Origin: Oopsacas minuta | Lineage: Eukaryota; Porifera; Hexactinellida; Lyssacinosida; Leucopsacidae | Assembly: GCA_024704765.1 (NCBI GenBank) | Contig: JAKMXF010000012.1 | Coordinates: 42,397-106,396 of the forward strand | DNA: 64,000 bases | Direction: 5' to 3' | Shown: piece by piece, positions 46,906 through 59,650 of the stretch | Numbering within the stretch: the first letter of the stretch is position 1 | How the letters are laid out: each line of letters opens with the position of its first letter | Notes under the pieces: model-generated | The model's database searches: none | Told to the model about the DNA's origin: nothing | What the model saw: the letters and a program-made list of their open reading frames with translations, nothing else | Translations under genes and position numbers: made by a program

Positions 46906-47016
46906 AAGAACACCTTTGGGAGTAGCAATACATGCTCTTATAACCGGTATAAATATACAGGAATATATGAGAACCGTTATCCAGATGATGGTGCTTATAT
47001 CCGGTATACACTGTCT
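46905..47016. mobile_element. ACCGGTTATAAG family, 5'-truncated copy
   Basis: Nearly identical to 39250-39360 from CTTATAAGAACACC to CCGGTATACACTGT. Confidence 0.8.
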
Positions 47017-47381
47017 GTATTATCAAAATGCTATGTCCCGCCTAGATATATGAAAGAAAAATATAGATTAAGAATATTAGAACATTTTAGGATGATTATA
47101 AATTACCTCAAAAGGTGTGAAAATATGATTAATTTTTTAAGAAAAATCGTTCAATTTGTTTACCCGATGTAATCAAACACTAGATCTTTGTTTACAAATC
47201 ATTATTATTGATTTTGTAAAGAATCATAATTCTGACCAAACACAATTATACAAATAACAACAATATTGAAAACAACTACGCATATAAGTATTAGTCTAAA
47301 GTTCATATTCTGTAATCACGAGAAGAGTTGGATAATATAGTTTCATATAGTGAAAGCGGTTTCATAATACTCAACGATTTG

Positions 47382-47389
47382 TATAAATA
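47382..47389 (+). promoter_or_regulatory. TATA box of DUSP A
   Basis: TATAAATA, 61 bp before the ATG at 47450. Confidence 0.6.
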
Positions 47390-47449
47390 CATTCACTTCT
47401 AGAGGAAAATAACAAAGAAAATTCAAAAAGAATTCAAAGCACAAACAAA

Positions 47450-48052
47450 ATGTCTTTCTCACTAAAATTAAACATTCCTTCTTCACTCAACATGAAATTC
47501 CCATCACCAATACAATCACCAACTTTATGCATTAACTTTGAGGACGATTCAGATTTTGACGAGTCGGAATCTTCGCTTTGCGATGAGATCGTTGAAAATC
47601 CAGAATATTGCGACAAACAAGGACCAGCAAGGATCAACGAATACATATACCTAGGGAGCGAAGCACATGCCTCAGACTTCGATGTTTTGAGGGAAAACGG
47701 TATTGGCTTTGTCCTAAACGTGGCTAGTTGTTGTAAAAATTATTTTGAAGGGGGCGAGCTGGTATACAAAAACCTTCCAGTGCTTGACGTATGCGAGACA
47801 AATATCAGTGAAATATTTAACGAAGCATTCGACTTCATTGAAACCGTGAAACAACGTAATGGAAAAGTGTTGATACATTGCCAAGCCGGTGTTTCAAGAA
47901 GTGTCACAATCACCACTGCATACCTGATGAAAACTGAGAAAATTAGTATGAATGACGCACTCAAAAAGGTGAAAGAAACACGGAAATGTGCAGCACCCAA
48001 TTTTGGGTTCATGGTCAAATTAATGGAATATGAAGATGGTCTATCAATCTAA
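47450..48052 (+). CDS. Atypical dual-specificity phosphatase A
   Basis: Intronless, 200 aa. An acidic N-terminal leader of about 55 residues precedes one DUSP catalytic domain (about 57-198). The P-loop HCQAGVSRS (143-151) has catalytic Cys145 and Arg150, the general acid Asp113 lies in LPVLDVCE, and the AYLM helix that follows DUSP P-loops is present. No rhodanese or kinase-interaction domain, so it belongs with atypical DUSPs. Substrate cannot be predicted. Two more members in the window share the IYLGSEAHAS-type motif and the C-terminal APNFGFMVKLM. A TATAAATA box at 47382-47389 marks the promoter. Confidence 0.9.
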   Translation: MSFSLKLNIPSSLNMKFPSPIQSPTLCINFEDDSDFDESESSLCDEIVENPEYCDKQGPARINEYIYLGSEAHASDFDVLRENGIGFVLNVASCCKNYFEGGELVYKNLPVLDVCETNISEIFNEAFDFIETVKQRNGKVLIHCQAGVSRSVTITTAYLMKTEKISMNDALKKVKETRKCAAPNFGFMVKLMEYEDGLSI

Positions 48053-51000
48053 ACAATCAATCAAAAGAGAGAATTTTAATCACATTAAGCAACTATCTCT
48101 TATATATTTATTTAATAGTTTCTTACAATTAAAATTTTTCTTAAAATTCACATTTTAAATCAATTAAGCGGGGAAAATAGTCATATTTTGGGCGCCAAAA
48201 TCATATCCCGCCAAAAATCATACCACGCTTCGCGGCTTGCGAGCACAACAAGTTGTCCTTTTTGGTATCTCTTGTACTTTTGATAGACTATTTAGATGAT
48301 TGAAATCTTATTCACCAATTATGTTACCTATCTCAGAGAGTTTTTGAGACATCCCTTAAATGTTAGAACCTTTCCTAGATTTGTAACATCCCACACACAT
48401 GCCAAATACCAGATTCTAGCTCTTACCCCAGCTGTTTTCAGGCTTGTGTCAACACATAAGGAAGTTTGATTTTATCGCATAGTAAACAATTTGACATACT
48501 TGTGGTTAACTTTCAATTAATAATAATTCTTATTATTATTATTATCAAAACAGATTTAATTAATATTTCACGGTTAAGTTGCAAAATATGTGAAGTACGC
48601 CAGAAGAGCCTTGGAGAGATCTGTGCTCGTTAATTATCCATTGTACGACGAGTTCACTGAAGTATAATGGAACTGAAACCATAACAGACTGTAGAACTAA
48701 ACCGCTAAAAAGGGAACTTGTGGAAATGGAGTGAAATACATAGAGCGAATTCCTAGTCGCATAGAAATGAACCTCCACAGACGAGGTAGAATTTTTCGGC
48801 GTCCCTTATGGAGATTACTGTTACTTTTGAATCAATAAATGCCTCATAAAAACCGTTGGTTTCATGAAATATAAATTTTGAAAATTCAAATTGAAACTGT
48901 CCTCTAATTTTTGCTGTAGAAAATGCAAAAACGGGGCTAAAACAGGCGCCTAATAAAGATAATTAACAAAATATGCGTCAATTAGTATTATACGCACAAT
49001 GAAGACGTTTAATACGCAATGTCATAGTTAGAAATGAAAACAAAAACTAATTACGGATATTACAAAAATGATGTTATACAATTTCTAAAACACGTAAACA
49101 ACAAATTTGGAATCTGCAAACTGACTGGTAGCTTTCATCACAATTCTGTAATTCTATTTTAGAAAGAATTCGTAAGAAATTCGTCTTTAATTTTGATAAT
49201 TATCAGCGTATCTATGTGACGATTGGAATGTCAGACATTGTACAAATAATTAGGGTTAATTTGAATATGAGTTGTAAAGATTTTAGCTACCCAATGCAGC
49301 GTGGATTTTTCTAGGTCCTTAAGTGTCAGTTCACCGCCCATGAAAAAGGTTGTCAACAGTGGCCTGAAAGGTGATTAATCATTTTACACACCTTTTTGCT
49401 TATCAAAGAACTTTCATCCTATTTTAAATCATATCCTTTAAATCGGAATTTATTTTGGAACATATTAGTAATCAAATCAACTTTGAAGCAATTACTAAAA
49501 TTCCAATTACCTACACAGGTTGTCATGTAGCAGAATGTCACCAAAATGCGTGGCTCGTACAAACAAATTGGAAGTAATACACGAAAATTAATCCGAATTT
49601 TGTGGAAATTCTTTTCCGATTTTGTCATAATTTTTGTTGACAAAACGCTTGACGAATCAATTCCTATATTCCATAAATAATTGAATCAAACAGCTTTGAA
49701 ATATTTCTTGTAAAATATCGAGAATTTAATAATAATAATATCAGTTACTATAAGTGTTATATTATTAAAATTGATAACATATAATTACCAGATTTCTAAG
49801 CAAAATTTTGTGATTACAATCCTATTTAGTGGTTATATGAATAATCGGTCTAACACTGGGATAATAATATCCTATTGTAAGTTGCTTAATAATCAGATTA
49901 GAGGGCTTAGAAGTGTACAGTAGGCGTCAAGTTGTGTGATTCGGATTATTCATATTTCAGCGAAATATTTATGAATCTCCTAGAAAGGTGATAAAATGTT
50001 CTACCAATTATATCACTTTGATATACTCAGTTTTTGAGGAACTGGTAAGAGCTACAAGGTTGAATTTTGGTATGTGTGTAGAAAGTGATAAATCTAGGAA
50101 TATTCCCAAATTTCTAACCGATATCTCAAAATATCTTTGAGATAGGTGACAAAATGTATTGACCTATCAGATTCACGGGTTTACCCATTTCTCTTAGTTA
50201 ATTGTGTACACAAATTACGTAGAAGTTCAAATGATATTAACACCTATCTGAGACTGGAAATTGATTGGTTTATGAGATAGTTTGCGTAGTGTAATATGTT
50301 TATCTAGAAAATTGTAGCCTCGGGATTAATGAATTTGCTAGTGTGAAGTATGAATCGTTTCTTTGATTCAGTAGCAAAAAATGCAACTAGCGTGAAAGTA
50401 AATTGTATTAAGAATATTTATTCAGTAATGACAACAGGAAAGACAAACAATAATGATACATCATATAATTAATGACAACAAGAAAGACAAACAATAATGA
50501 TACATCATATAATTAATGACAACAAGAAAGACAAACAATAATGATACATCATATAATTAATGACAACAAGAAAGACAAATATATAGACTGAAATTTGAAA
50601 TTTATTGGCTTAACTTTGATGTTACCCGCCAAATTTTGATAGTTAAATCGTCAGAATAAAATATTAACGCGCTCAAATTTTGAAATAGACGCGCCTAAAA
50701 CTGATAACTTACCCGCCTAATTTCATTCAATTGATCTTGTGGAAATATTACAAATTAACTGACAAAAGTGTAAATTGATATGTCACAAATATTTCCAATT
50801 ATAACCATATTGAGATTATCAATACAACAGAGCACTGATTTAATCGATGCAATATTAATAAATTACCACCATTTGTAAAATAGGCGCCATCCATATACGA
50901 AATATGATAGCGGCCACAATGTAATCACAAAAAGCAAGATAGGAGTGTTATCTATATGATAAGAATGCTCTCATTTCTTATATTTTAAAAATATTCAATA

Positions 51001-51324
51001 TATTTCACGCTTTGTAAGTGGTATACTTCACTTCTGGTTTTTTAATTAAATTAGAGGAATGTGGCATCAGTGCATGTGCTGCCTCTTCTGGTGCACATGG
51101 TAGTTAGTAATCCGACACTTTTGCTCATACAGAGACAAATCTGCCAGGATACAAGATAGTTTAATGGAATGTGACCAGCCCAGTGCAAAGTATTAGAATT
51201 CATGTTCTACATTTTTGTTGATTTAATTAATTGGATAAATCGACGAAACAATTGCACAACAAACTACACAACAAAGATTCACATAAATAAATAAATACTA
51301 ATAAACAACTAAAGTAAACAAAAG
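48053..51324. other. AT-rich intergenic region with tandem repeat
   Basis: No supportable gene. It holds a CTCCACA-family fragment (48770-48830), the 28-bp dispersed motif at 49369-49395, several GGCGCC sites, and a 44-bp tandem repeat at 50427-50580. Confidence 0.55.
50427..50580. repeat. 44-bp tandem repeat, ~3.5 copies
   Basis: Unit begins AATGACAACAAGAAAGACAA and ends CATCATATAATT. Copies are almost identical; the first has one substitution (CAGGAAAG). Confidence 0.95.
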
Positions 51325-51702
51325 CTAATTAAACCAATCAGATTTAGACTTAATTAACGATTTCAATTCTTCTAAAATCAATCTCTTCAATTGGCGATTA
51401 TCCAGTGGGACACTAGTGGCACTGAAACTAACAACCCATTGGCTATCAGTTTGCTTAGTGCATAATTTTGAAATCGTTTGGGAAAACGAATCGCCCTCTT
51501 TAATAGCGCCCAAAAGTTGAAGAGAAGTTGGATTAGCCTCGAATGGTGTCTGCATGGAAATTGCCAAATTTGTTAGTAGAAGCGAATCTGATCCAATCCA
51601 TATGAAGTTAGAATTTTTCATTTTTAATATACAAATAAATATTTGTATATTTTCTATTTTAAAACTGTGTTTATATATTTTTGATTGTGGTTCTTTGTCC
51701 AA
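51325..51702 (-). CDS. PSMG4: Proteasome assembly chaperone 4-like
   Basis: Intronless, 125 aa (human PSMG4 123). Matches the family along its length: HSF near the N-terminus, the NFIWIGSDSLLLTNLAISMQ segment equivalent to SLFLWVG...NLAVAM, a SLQLLG motif, and a C-terminal amphipathic helix (LKRLILEELKS). PSMG4 pairs with PSMG3 to guide assembly of the proteasome alpha ring in the cytoplasm. The identification rests on motif order and length in a poorly conserved family, so it is good but not certain. It stands alone between two DUSP genes with no operon-like context. Confidence 0.8.
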   Translation of the reverse strand: MDKEPQSKIYKHSFKIENIQIFICILKMKNSNFIWIGSDSLLLTNLAISMQTPFEANPTSLQLLGAIKEGDSFSQTISKLCTKQTDSQWVVSFSATSVPLDNRQLKRLILEELKSLIKSKSDWFN

Positions 51703-53884
51703 TTTCTGTAATTTTGAACTCTCACCTAAATATGATCAATTATCATACACATGAACAAATATACAAACAAACAAACCTGTAAATAATCAATACATATAAG
51801 ACAATTAAACAAATTAAACGAGACTTGTTTGTTTACTGTAATCACGCAAACAAACAAACAAACATATACATAACAAATATACAAACAAACAAATGAAATA
51901 AATACACTACAAACCTAAAAGAACTGAATTAATTCCATATTGAATAATATGAAACTAAAATATCAGTAAATAATCATAACAACCGCAAATAATAAAATCA
52001 GTACCATTTCTATTATGAAACTAAAGAGTGGGTTTCAAGGAATCCACTTCTGTGCGTTAACACAACAATTAAGATCCAGCATAGCAACTGCTGGAATGTA
52101 GAAGTCTACAAAATATGATAAGCAAATTGAAAGCATAACGGAAATTCAATATACGTAGAATAAATACACGAGACTCAGCTTAATAGGGTCACATCGAGGT
52201 CAGAGGGTATTTTGACATGATTAAAGGAACCGAATTGTTTCGAAGCGAATTTTCACACTTCATTGCGAGAACTATGTCCACCTATCAGATTAAGAGAGCT
52301 TATACATTACATGTAGGCTGATATTATATTGGTTGGATTAAATATACAACTCAAATACTATGAATATTATAAATCATATAAAATAAGAATCGATGTGACA
52401 AGAATCAAGGATCGTAGGAATATTCACTCCTTCTGGACTACAGAGTTTGTGAAAACTTGAGCCTAATGTAGGTAACAAAAAGGAGCAGAGTACCAGCGCC
52501 ACCTCGATTATCCGAATGCTTTTGACATGTCCCACGAAACTATTACAACTTGTCAAGAATATTTAACCATCTTTCATAAATTACATCACTAATTACACAT
52601 CTTCTGAACTATTGAGAAATGGGGATATGGATCCTGAAGGGCCCATAGGAAGTATGTCTAAGGGGGGTCGCCCACAACAAATAGGAAATATGTAATCACT
52701 GGTAAAATACTAAAGTTGCATCAGTCATATTTTAAAAACTGGGCAGACTTGAATATGATGCTAAGAAACTGAAAATATTTTGTTGAAAAGTTTCAAGAAT
52801 AATCAAAGTATATATGAAAGTGGATATAAATCTGTTTACCAAGAAAATAGAAAGCTAATTAACCTAATTATGGAAATGCTAAACAAAGTTACATTCAACA
52901 AATCTAAGGATATAATGTAATGAAGAAGGTGTTAACGTAGATCTTCCTGTTCCAAATCACAACTTGTAGAATTCATTTTTATTTATTCTTCCATAGAATT
53001 ATAAACCATTTCCGTTAGAAACAGGATTTGAATTCCACAATTAGCATTAAGTCACCTACGTATGTTTCTAATTTCTAAATCATATATATTTCATCCAGGT
53101 TATGGAATTTCATTGTTACATGCTTATTTCACTTGCGCTGGGCTGCGAGGCTTGAGAACATTCGTGTCCACCGAATACGCCCTTCGTGAACTCATGGATA
53201 TATGCATAAACCAAAACTCGCATACTTGACAACCTGAATGAAGAAAAAAGCGGGACAATTACGGTTTAGGCAAGTTTTGGCGGGACATTAGCCTCGACAC
53301 ATGTCCGAAAAAACTGGACAGTTGGCAAGATGCACTTATGAGACATGAAAATTTCGTAAGATTCTACAGGTGTCGGTTTATGCGGGTTCCAATGTATCAG
53401 TATTTCGGGGCCTATTTAGAAATCATTTCCCCATTCCGACAATTTCAACAGTAGAACTCGGATAAGAGGTACCTCCTACTAACAGAAGTACGTCTTACTT
53501 TCCAAGTTATACTGGTTGTGAATATGCCTAGTCGACCTATCTATTCAATTTTGCCTCATACAAATACGTAAATGTGGTTTGTAATCAAAATCTTGTCGCT
53601 ACTATTGAGTTGTATTTTAGGATTTGCAAATACCGGTCTGCTGACAACCATATTCCTGCGGGATATTAGTTATTCCAAAACTGACTTCGATATTACGTTA
53701 TAAGTCTGGTTGGTTTATAACCTAGTGACGAACTTTAGGATTCAAAGCAAATTGATTATGGGCAGATATTATTTCAAAGTGAAACCAATAAAAGGTAAAT
53801 TCGCATAACATTATGAAACTAAAAGTTTAATTTTAGTATAAATAGCCTTGAATTGAAAAAGTTTTCAAAACAAAAAGTGAAAAA
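51703..53884. other. AT-rich intergenic region
   Basis: No supportable gene. An (AAAC)n-rich tract lies at 51760-51900. Confidence 0.5.
53837..53844 (+). promoter_or_regulatory. TATA box of DUSP B
   Basis: TATAAATA, 41 bp before the ATG at 53885. Confidence 0.6.
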
Positions 53885-54517
53885 ATGGAGACACCAATCT
53901 TAAGGAACAAGCCAACTTTCAGAACATTGCCACATATAAACTCTTATCCTTCAATGTCAATAACAACAACAACGGAATCGGACAACAAGCCAAAAATAAA
54001 CAAATTCACTTCTCTCAATTTCTTACCAGTTGGTGATGATTTTGAATTTGAACAAATTGATGAAGAATATATGGATTCGACAAGGGGGCCCTCGGAAATC
54101 TTGGAGCATTTGTATATTGGAAGTGAAGAACACGCTTCGTGCATTTCCCACCTTGAAGAAAACAACATCACCAATGTCCTGAATGTTGCCAAAGGATGTA
54201 AAAATTACTTCAAGGGGGACTTTAAATACCATAATTTGCCAGTTCTAGATGTATGCGAGGAGGATATATCAGTGATATTTGAAGAGGCAATCGAAATAAT
54301 TGAAAAAGTTCGATTAGATAGCGGGAAAATTCTTGTACACTGCAACGCTGGAATTTCAAGATCTGCAACTGTTTGCGCGGCTTATCTAATGAAGTCACAG
54401 GGCATTTCTATGGATGACGCGCTCAAAATTATTAAAGATAAACGAAGATGTATTGCACCAAATTTCGGTTTCATGCTCAAACTGATGAAGTTTCAAGATA
54501 CGCTGACTCAAGATTAA
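53885..54517 (+). CDS. Atypical dual-specificity phosphatase B
   Basis: Intronless, 210 aa. A variable N-terminal region of about 65 residues precedes the DUSP domain (about 67-208). P-loop HCNAGISRS 152-160 with Cys153 and Arg159; general acid Asp122 in LPVLDVCEED. Closest to DUSP A (shared LNVA-CKNYFKG, NLPVLDVCE and APNFGFMLKLM), so the two are paralogues that differ mainly in the leader. Expected to be an active phosphotyrosine/phosphothreonine phosphatase; substrate unknown. Confidence 0.9.
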   Translation: METPILRNKPTFRTLPHINSYPSMSITTTTESDNKPKINKFTSLNFLPVGDDFEFEQIDEEYMDSTRGPSEILEHLYIGSEEHASCISHLEENNITNVLNVAKGCKNYFKGDFKYHNLPVLDVCEEDISVIFEEAIEIIEKVRLDSGKILVHCNAGISRSATVCAAYLMKSQGISMDDALKIIKDKRRCIAPNFGFMLKLMKFQDTLTQD

Positions 54518-57500
54518 CTTAGTTCTATACACTTCCGCTATATCGCTTGTTATAAGTTGCTATTATATCTTCATAAATATACATATATTGCAAATTAAAG
54601 AAGGCGCTGCTTATATGTCTAATAATGTTGTGAAATAATAATTGGGGAATGAGTGAGCACAGTTCAATATTTGGATGGTTCTTTTGGAGTTCATGCACTA
54701 TCTGGGAGGGGAAGTTGGGCGATTGCTCGTGCGCTATTTTTGGTGTGCTCAATAGCATAGGTGAACCTTTAGGGGGAAATCATTTACATTAATGATCATG
54801 GAGCTATACTTATCAACCCTCGTTTCCATCCTTCTTTCCTCATAAGTTGTTAAACATCTGAGCAAATATTGTAATGACAGATTAATAATACAAATAAACC
54901 TCTACAAATTGGCTGACAGGAACGCCGAAATGCTTTCACGTTTCTGACAAGCCCCCGTTTGTGGAGATTCATTTGTTTGGGAGAAGTATTCGATCCGTTT
55001 CCAGAAGTTCCAGTTTGTGTGTGAAAGTTTCACTGTAATTCAATCAAAACCATATTTAGACCAAAACGGAAAATCCTTAAGAATCAAAGATGAATGCTTT
55101 AAAAACAAAACACAATTGCCTTTTAGAAATAGTGTTCGTGGTAAGCCAACAAATTAGTGCAAAACAAGCAATAGATTTCTAAATATAGAAAATAAAACAG
55201 ATCATCCTTTCATGAATTTATTTCTGAACTGAAATTATAAGTTAAAATAAAGTGTCAGACGACCAATTAAGTCCTTAAAAGTTCACAATATTCGTCACAC
55301 AATTTTATACTTTCCATTAATGTTTTGTCAGTTTATTGCATAGCAACATCAATATTACTCAGGTATTTGTTGTAGTAATATATACAAATCCTTCAATTGT
55401 TTCTCATCTCCCCTTCGGCTAGATTTTATTTGGATTTTTTGCAAATTTATGGATACTTTTGGTGACAGAATATGTGCCACATTTTACTACTAGTATAAGA
55501 ATATCGAAGGTCCCCTCGTGAAGTACACGAGAGTCTACTGTAATTGAAAGATTCAATATCTTCATGTCCCAGAGAGAATGCGATGAGATAATTGAAGTGC
55601 CAAATGTTTACATATTAAAATTAACGCTAAATTGGATAAATATACGCGCCAGATTGTACAACCATAATAATATATTTTCATCGAAAAGGTGTGAAAATAT
55701 GTAAAGCTATTTTGGTTATACACCTAAAAGGGCATTGTAAATTTGTTACACACCTTGACTACACATTTAGGACAATGATATGCGAGCATTGGCCCTCAAT
55801 CAGCGGTTCCCAAGGGGTCAATGGGTCCCAGGTTGAGACAGCTGCACTATTAGCTGAAGTTCAAGCGTCTGTAGGTTTAAATACACCCATTAAGTTGTCT
55901 TCATATTTATCTAGAATTCTAAAATTGATATTTCAAATATAAAAAAGACTCTAATGTCTATAGGAATTATTTCATGTTGTAATCAGTTGATTACAACGAA
56001 TATTTTTCTAATATTAGTTCCATAAAGAACTATAATTAATGACACTATTACTTTTGCAATTTCAAATCAATATTTGGGCATAATGCACGAATGAAAATGT
56101 GATATTTTAATTACTATAAAGGCAAAATCAATTTTCATATACATAATCGAGCAAATTCAGGCGCCAAATAAGTATGAAAATTATATGCAGCACTATTTAC
56201 TTTCAATTGCAAGCAATGTATACGCAATTCGAACAATCAGATTTTGCTCAAACGGTTTTCGTTGGAATATTGGTACATTATCCAAAAGTGGTATATGAAT
56301 TGCAAGTCACATTTTTTGACGATATATATGGAACTATAAATATAATAGGACACAATTCATAGTTATAATTCCAATTATAGTACCATATAGAGTATATTTC
56401 TAGATTTAACAGCTGTTCTAATTAATTAATAGGAAAATTGTGGTGGTAAGGAATTTGATCCTAATCATTATCATTTTGAAAGTATTTCTAAGATAAATGG
56501 GAATTATGGTTCTGATTTGTGTGTTTGGAACTGGGACCAACTGGTGGTAGTTGTGTTCACACTTTTACGGAATTATATTTGACCATCGCAGACAATGCTC
56601 ATCATCAAATAAGCCAAAAAAATCCAATTTTCACACCTTTTCTTTATCCAAATTATGATATGAATCTAAAATTGAAATGAGTAACCAAATAGGAACAATC
56701 ATTCTTTCCCGATATGATAATCTCTATTGGGTAAATTAAATGTCGTGTGTATACATTCTAACACCTAACTCATCTCTAATCCAGTCAGAGGCCATTGCTA
56801 TACAGCACAAAGTGCCAGCAAGCCACATAGTGCAAAACACGATTGTAATAATCATATGAAGAATGCTGTTAAAAGTATTCTTAATCTAATTAATAGAATT
56901 AATAAATATTTATGAAATCATTGGTAATATTTGTAAGAATCGAAAGACTTCCTCTAATTTGTATGATTAATGTCTCTTTTGGCGCGTAAAATGTTTACTA
57001 AAATTTTGTATTTGTTAAGTTCAATGTCTTCTCAATTAGTACAAGGGTCCCAGCCTTTTTGTGCATTTATCCAGTCATAGGAGTTCGCTGAAAACTTCCT
57101 AAAAACAATACCATATTTATTGTATTAATAATGCCCGCACGCGCTATATTGCGAAACTACACTCTGATTGAAAAGAAATGCGCGCTCGAATGCAGAAAAT
57201 TCTACAAAGCAACAACTTCAATTTCCACAAATATTTTAGAGTAAAATGATTCTCATTTTGGATATGTGAGATTGACAACTATGATTTTTCTTACACGGCT
57301 CTCATGGGATGACACAATTAGACGGTAACATAATTATCTTGTAATAATTTGAGTTTCACTGTCGGCACTTTTAGGCGCCAAATACCTAAAAAACTCCTGA
57401 CTACCAAATTATGAAATAACAATAAATATATATAAATATTTATGTAATACAAATTGTATTTCTAGTTCTCTGTGTATAGTAAATCGATCTTAACAAGGAC

Positions 57501-59650
57501 AGTATTGGATACATCGGCTAGCTAAGTATCCGTCATATAATATTGATGTAGCAAACAACAATGCAATTTGAATACAACAACAAACAAATAAACAACAAAT
57601 ACAATAAAGTTTAAACCTCAATCCACATCAAATTATGAAACTATAATACTTTCAGTTACAATATCAGTATTGAGAATATAATACAACCTTACCTATATCG
57701 GCAAAAGTTAAATTACAATACTACGCAATTGCAACTAAGCTAAAACTGTGGATATATTGGTCAAGTGGATGAATTTGAACACTAGGACATCTATAATCAT
57801 ATATTACATACCATGAATCATAGCATTCTATACATGAATATATTCACCAACTCCCTAACGTGCTTCTGTGGCGTGTTATGTCCCAGTTTCCATGGTTACC
57901 TCGTTGGTATTTAGCTACACCCCTCAGTGAGGGAGGGGATTATCGAATGAGGCTACTATTCTGGTACATAACAAATGCATTTATGACACCTGTGGAATGC
58001 AAAAATTCTTCGATGAGAAATTAGTCTAGGCAATATCTTCATATCCATAGTAAAATATCCTAGCACCCAAATATGTATTCAATTATGCAATATTATCCAT
58101 TGTTGTTGCGAAGTCTCTCACTTTACTAACCGTCACACAGAGCCTAGTGCCTAGAAGTGGTCTCACTTATGAGCGTAGTCCCGGGGGGAGGCAGCCCTAT
58201 AATTGGTATTCAAATATTAGAGGTGGTTGGTAACACCTCCGAAAGATTATATAAAAAAGTCACAAAATATTTGTAAAACTTGAGCCATTTGAATAATCGT
58301 CTTTGCTTACTCTTAGTATTTGCAAGATACTTTAAACTGAATACTGCCGGGAAAATGTGTGATTTTATGACTTCATATAGGTGCAAAAAATCTCCTTTTT
58401 GGTGTGGGAATTGATTGAAACGAAGTGGAAAAATTTTGTGTTTATTTTCATTACGAAAGTAATCAGTTAAACAGAGGAATGTCAATTAAGTATAATTTTA
58501 ACATTTTGGCGTATCATTGTTTCAATTGGCGCTTAAAATTACCCGCCAAAGTAATGAAATTTAAAATTAGCGCCTAAATAATATACATATGTATACAGCA
58601 TGCATATCATGCAATCTGTACGTATTGATATGACACAATAACGATGACGTAATAATTCTAAATATCTTATTACAATTGAGTCATATCAATGAGCTGTAAT
58701 ATTAGATAAGAGTTAAATGGTAATTATGATGTAATTATTATTCAAGGTATACCACGAGTAACATAAGTAGACAATACTAAGAAGTTGTAAGCATCTTATG
58801 ATATGAATTATTTGACAGTGAATGTTTGAATATAGATAGAGTTAGCGTTGCTTAACTGGGTCCACGGAGGACAGCGGTTCGCAACCTGACCCCTTGGTGT
58901 ATACGGAAGACAACAGGGGATCCATGAACCTCCTGTTGTTTACAGGATCTTCTCAAACAACTGTTTATCAATGATATTTGATTATTGTAATAGCACTAAT
59001 GTTGTTGGATTAATCTAAAAATTATTAGAAACTGTATTTTGGGAGACTCAAAAAATTCAATTCATCCTAGCTATAAGTAACTGTTATGTTTATTTCCAAA
59101 ATAAGCAGAAAAGTAATTATTCAAGAAAAATTTTAGTAGAATTCCCCGCTTATAGTGACACCAATTATTGCACTGTACTTTTTTCTATAATTGCTTAATA
59201 AAGTTACATTTTACAAGTATTTAAGTTTCTCATTTATCGTAGTGAGTTTGTGTAAGCAAGAAATGCCAATAAAACTGTGTGAAATAGGATTTTTGTGCGG
59301 GCTTACAATAACGCGGGCAATTCTGAATATTTCGGTAGAATAATTTGGGCGCTAAACTAATATGGCGCCTAAATTAATTATAATTAGCGCCTTTTTATAA
59401 AAATAATGTCTACTAGCATATTGATAACATTCAATAAGACTGAAAAATGGTGTGAATGACATAAATTGCACTATGCAAGTCCTACAACGTGTCAGAAAAG
59501 TGGCACACTAGCTGACCACTTTCAACGGGTTTGGCACACAAAAATATAATAATTAAAAGTCTGTATTTGCTTAATTATTAACTCAAAATCGCAGAAATAT
59601 TTACAAATACTACTGTCAACATAAGTGAAGATCATAAATAATTAAATTTA
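54518..59650. other. 5-kb AT-rich intergenic region
   Basis: No supportable gene. It holds a full CTCCACA-family element (54895-55040), the 28-bp motif (55685), an inverted copy of repeat family C (57830-57972), and a cluster of GGCGCC/CCCGCC sites (56158, 57372, 58528-58576, 59348-59396). Confidence 0.55.
57830..57972 (-). repeat. Interspersed repeat, family C, inverted copy
   Basis: Complement of 7585-7730, with ACACCCCTCAGTGAGGGAGG and TTATGTCCCAGTTTCCATGG as the clearest shared blocks. Confidence 0.8.

Larger units (their letters stand above)
37204..47449. other. 10-kb gene-poor AT-rich region
   Basis: I see no supportable gene. It holds short repeats: CTCCACA family at 38510-38660 and 40010-40075, ACCGGTTATAAG family at 39238-39360 and 46905-47016, pogo-like ends at 43225-43310 and 43499-43635, a hairpin at 41357-41410, the TTTCAGCTCCA element at 46618-46905, the dispersed 28-bp motif at 47112, and several GGCGCC sites resembling E2F sites. 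Confidence 0.6.

Noticed and set aside
50427-50580. CRISPR-like array
   Set aside because: The 44-bp units are directly tandem with no spacers, and the DNA is eukaryotic.
58210-58485. 91-codon minus-strand open frame
   Set aside because: Composition matches AT-rich background and no domain is visible.
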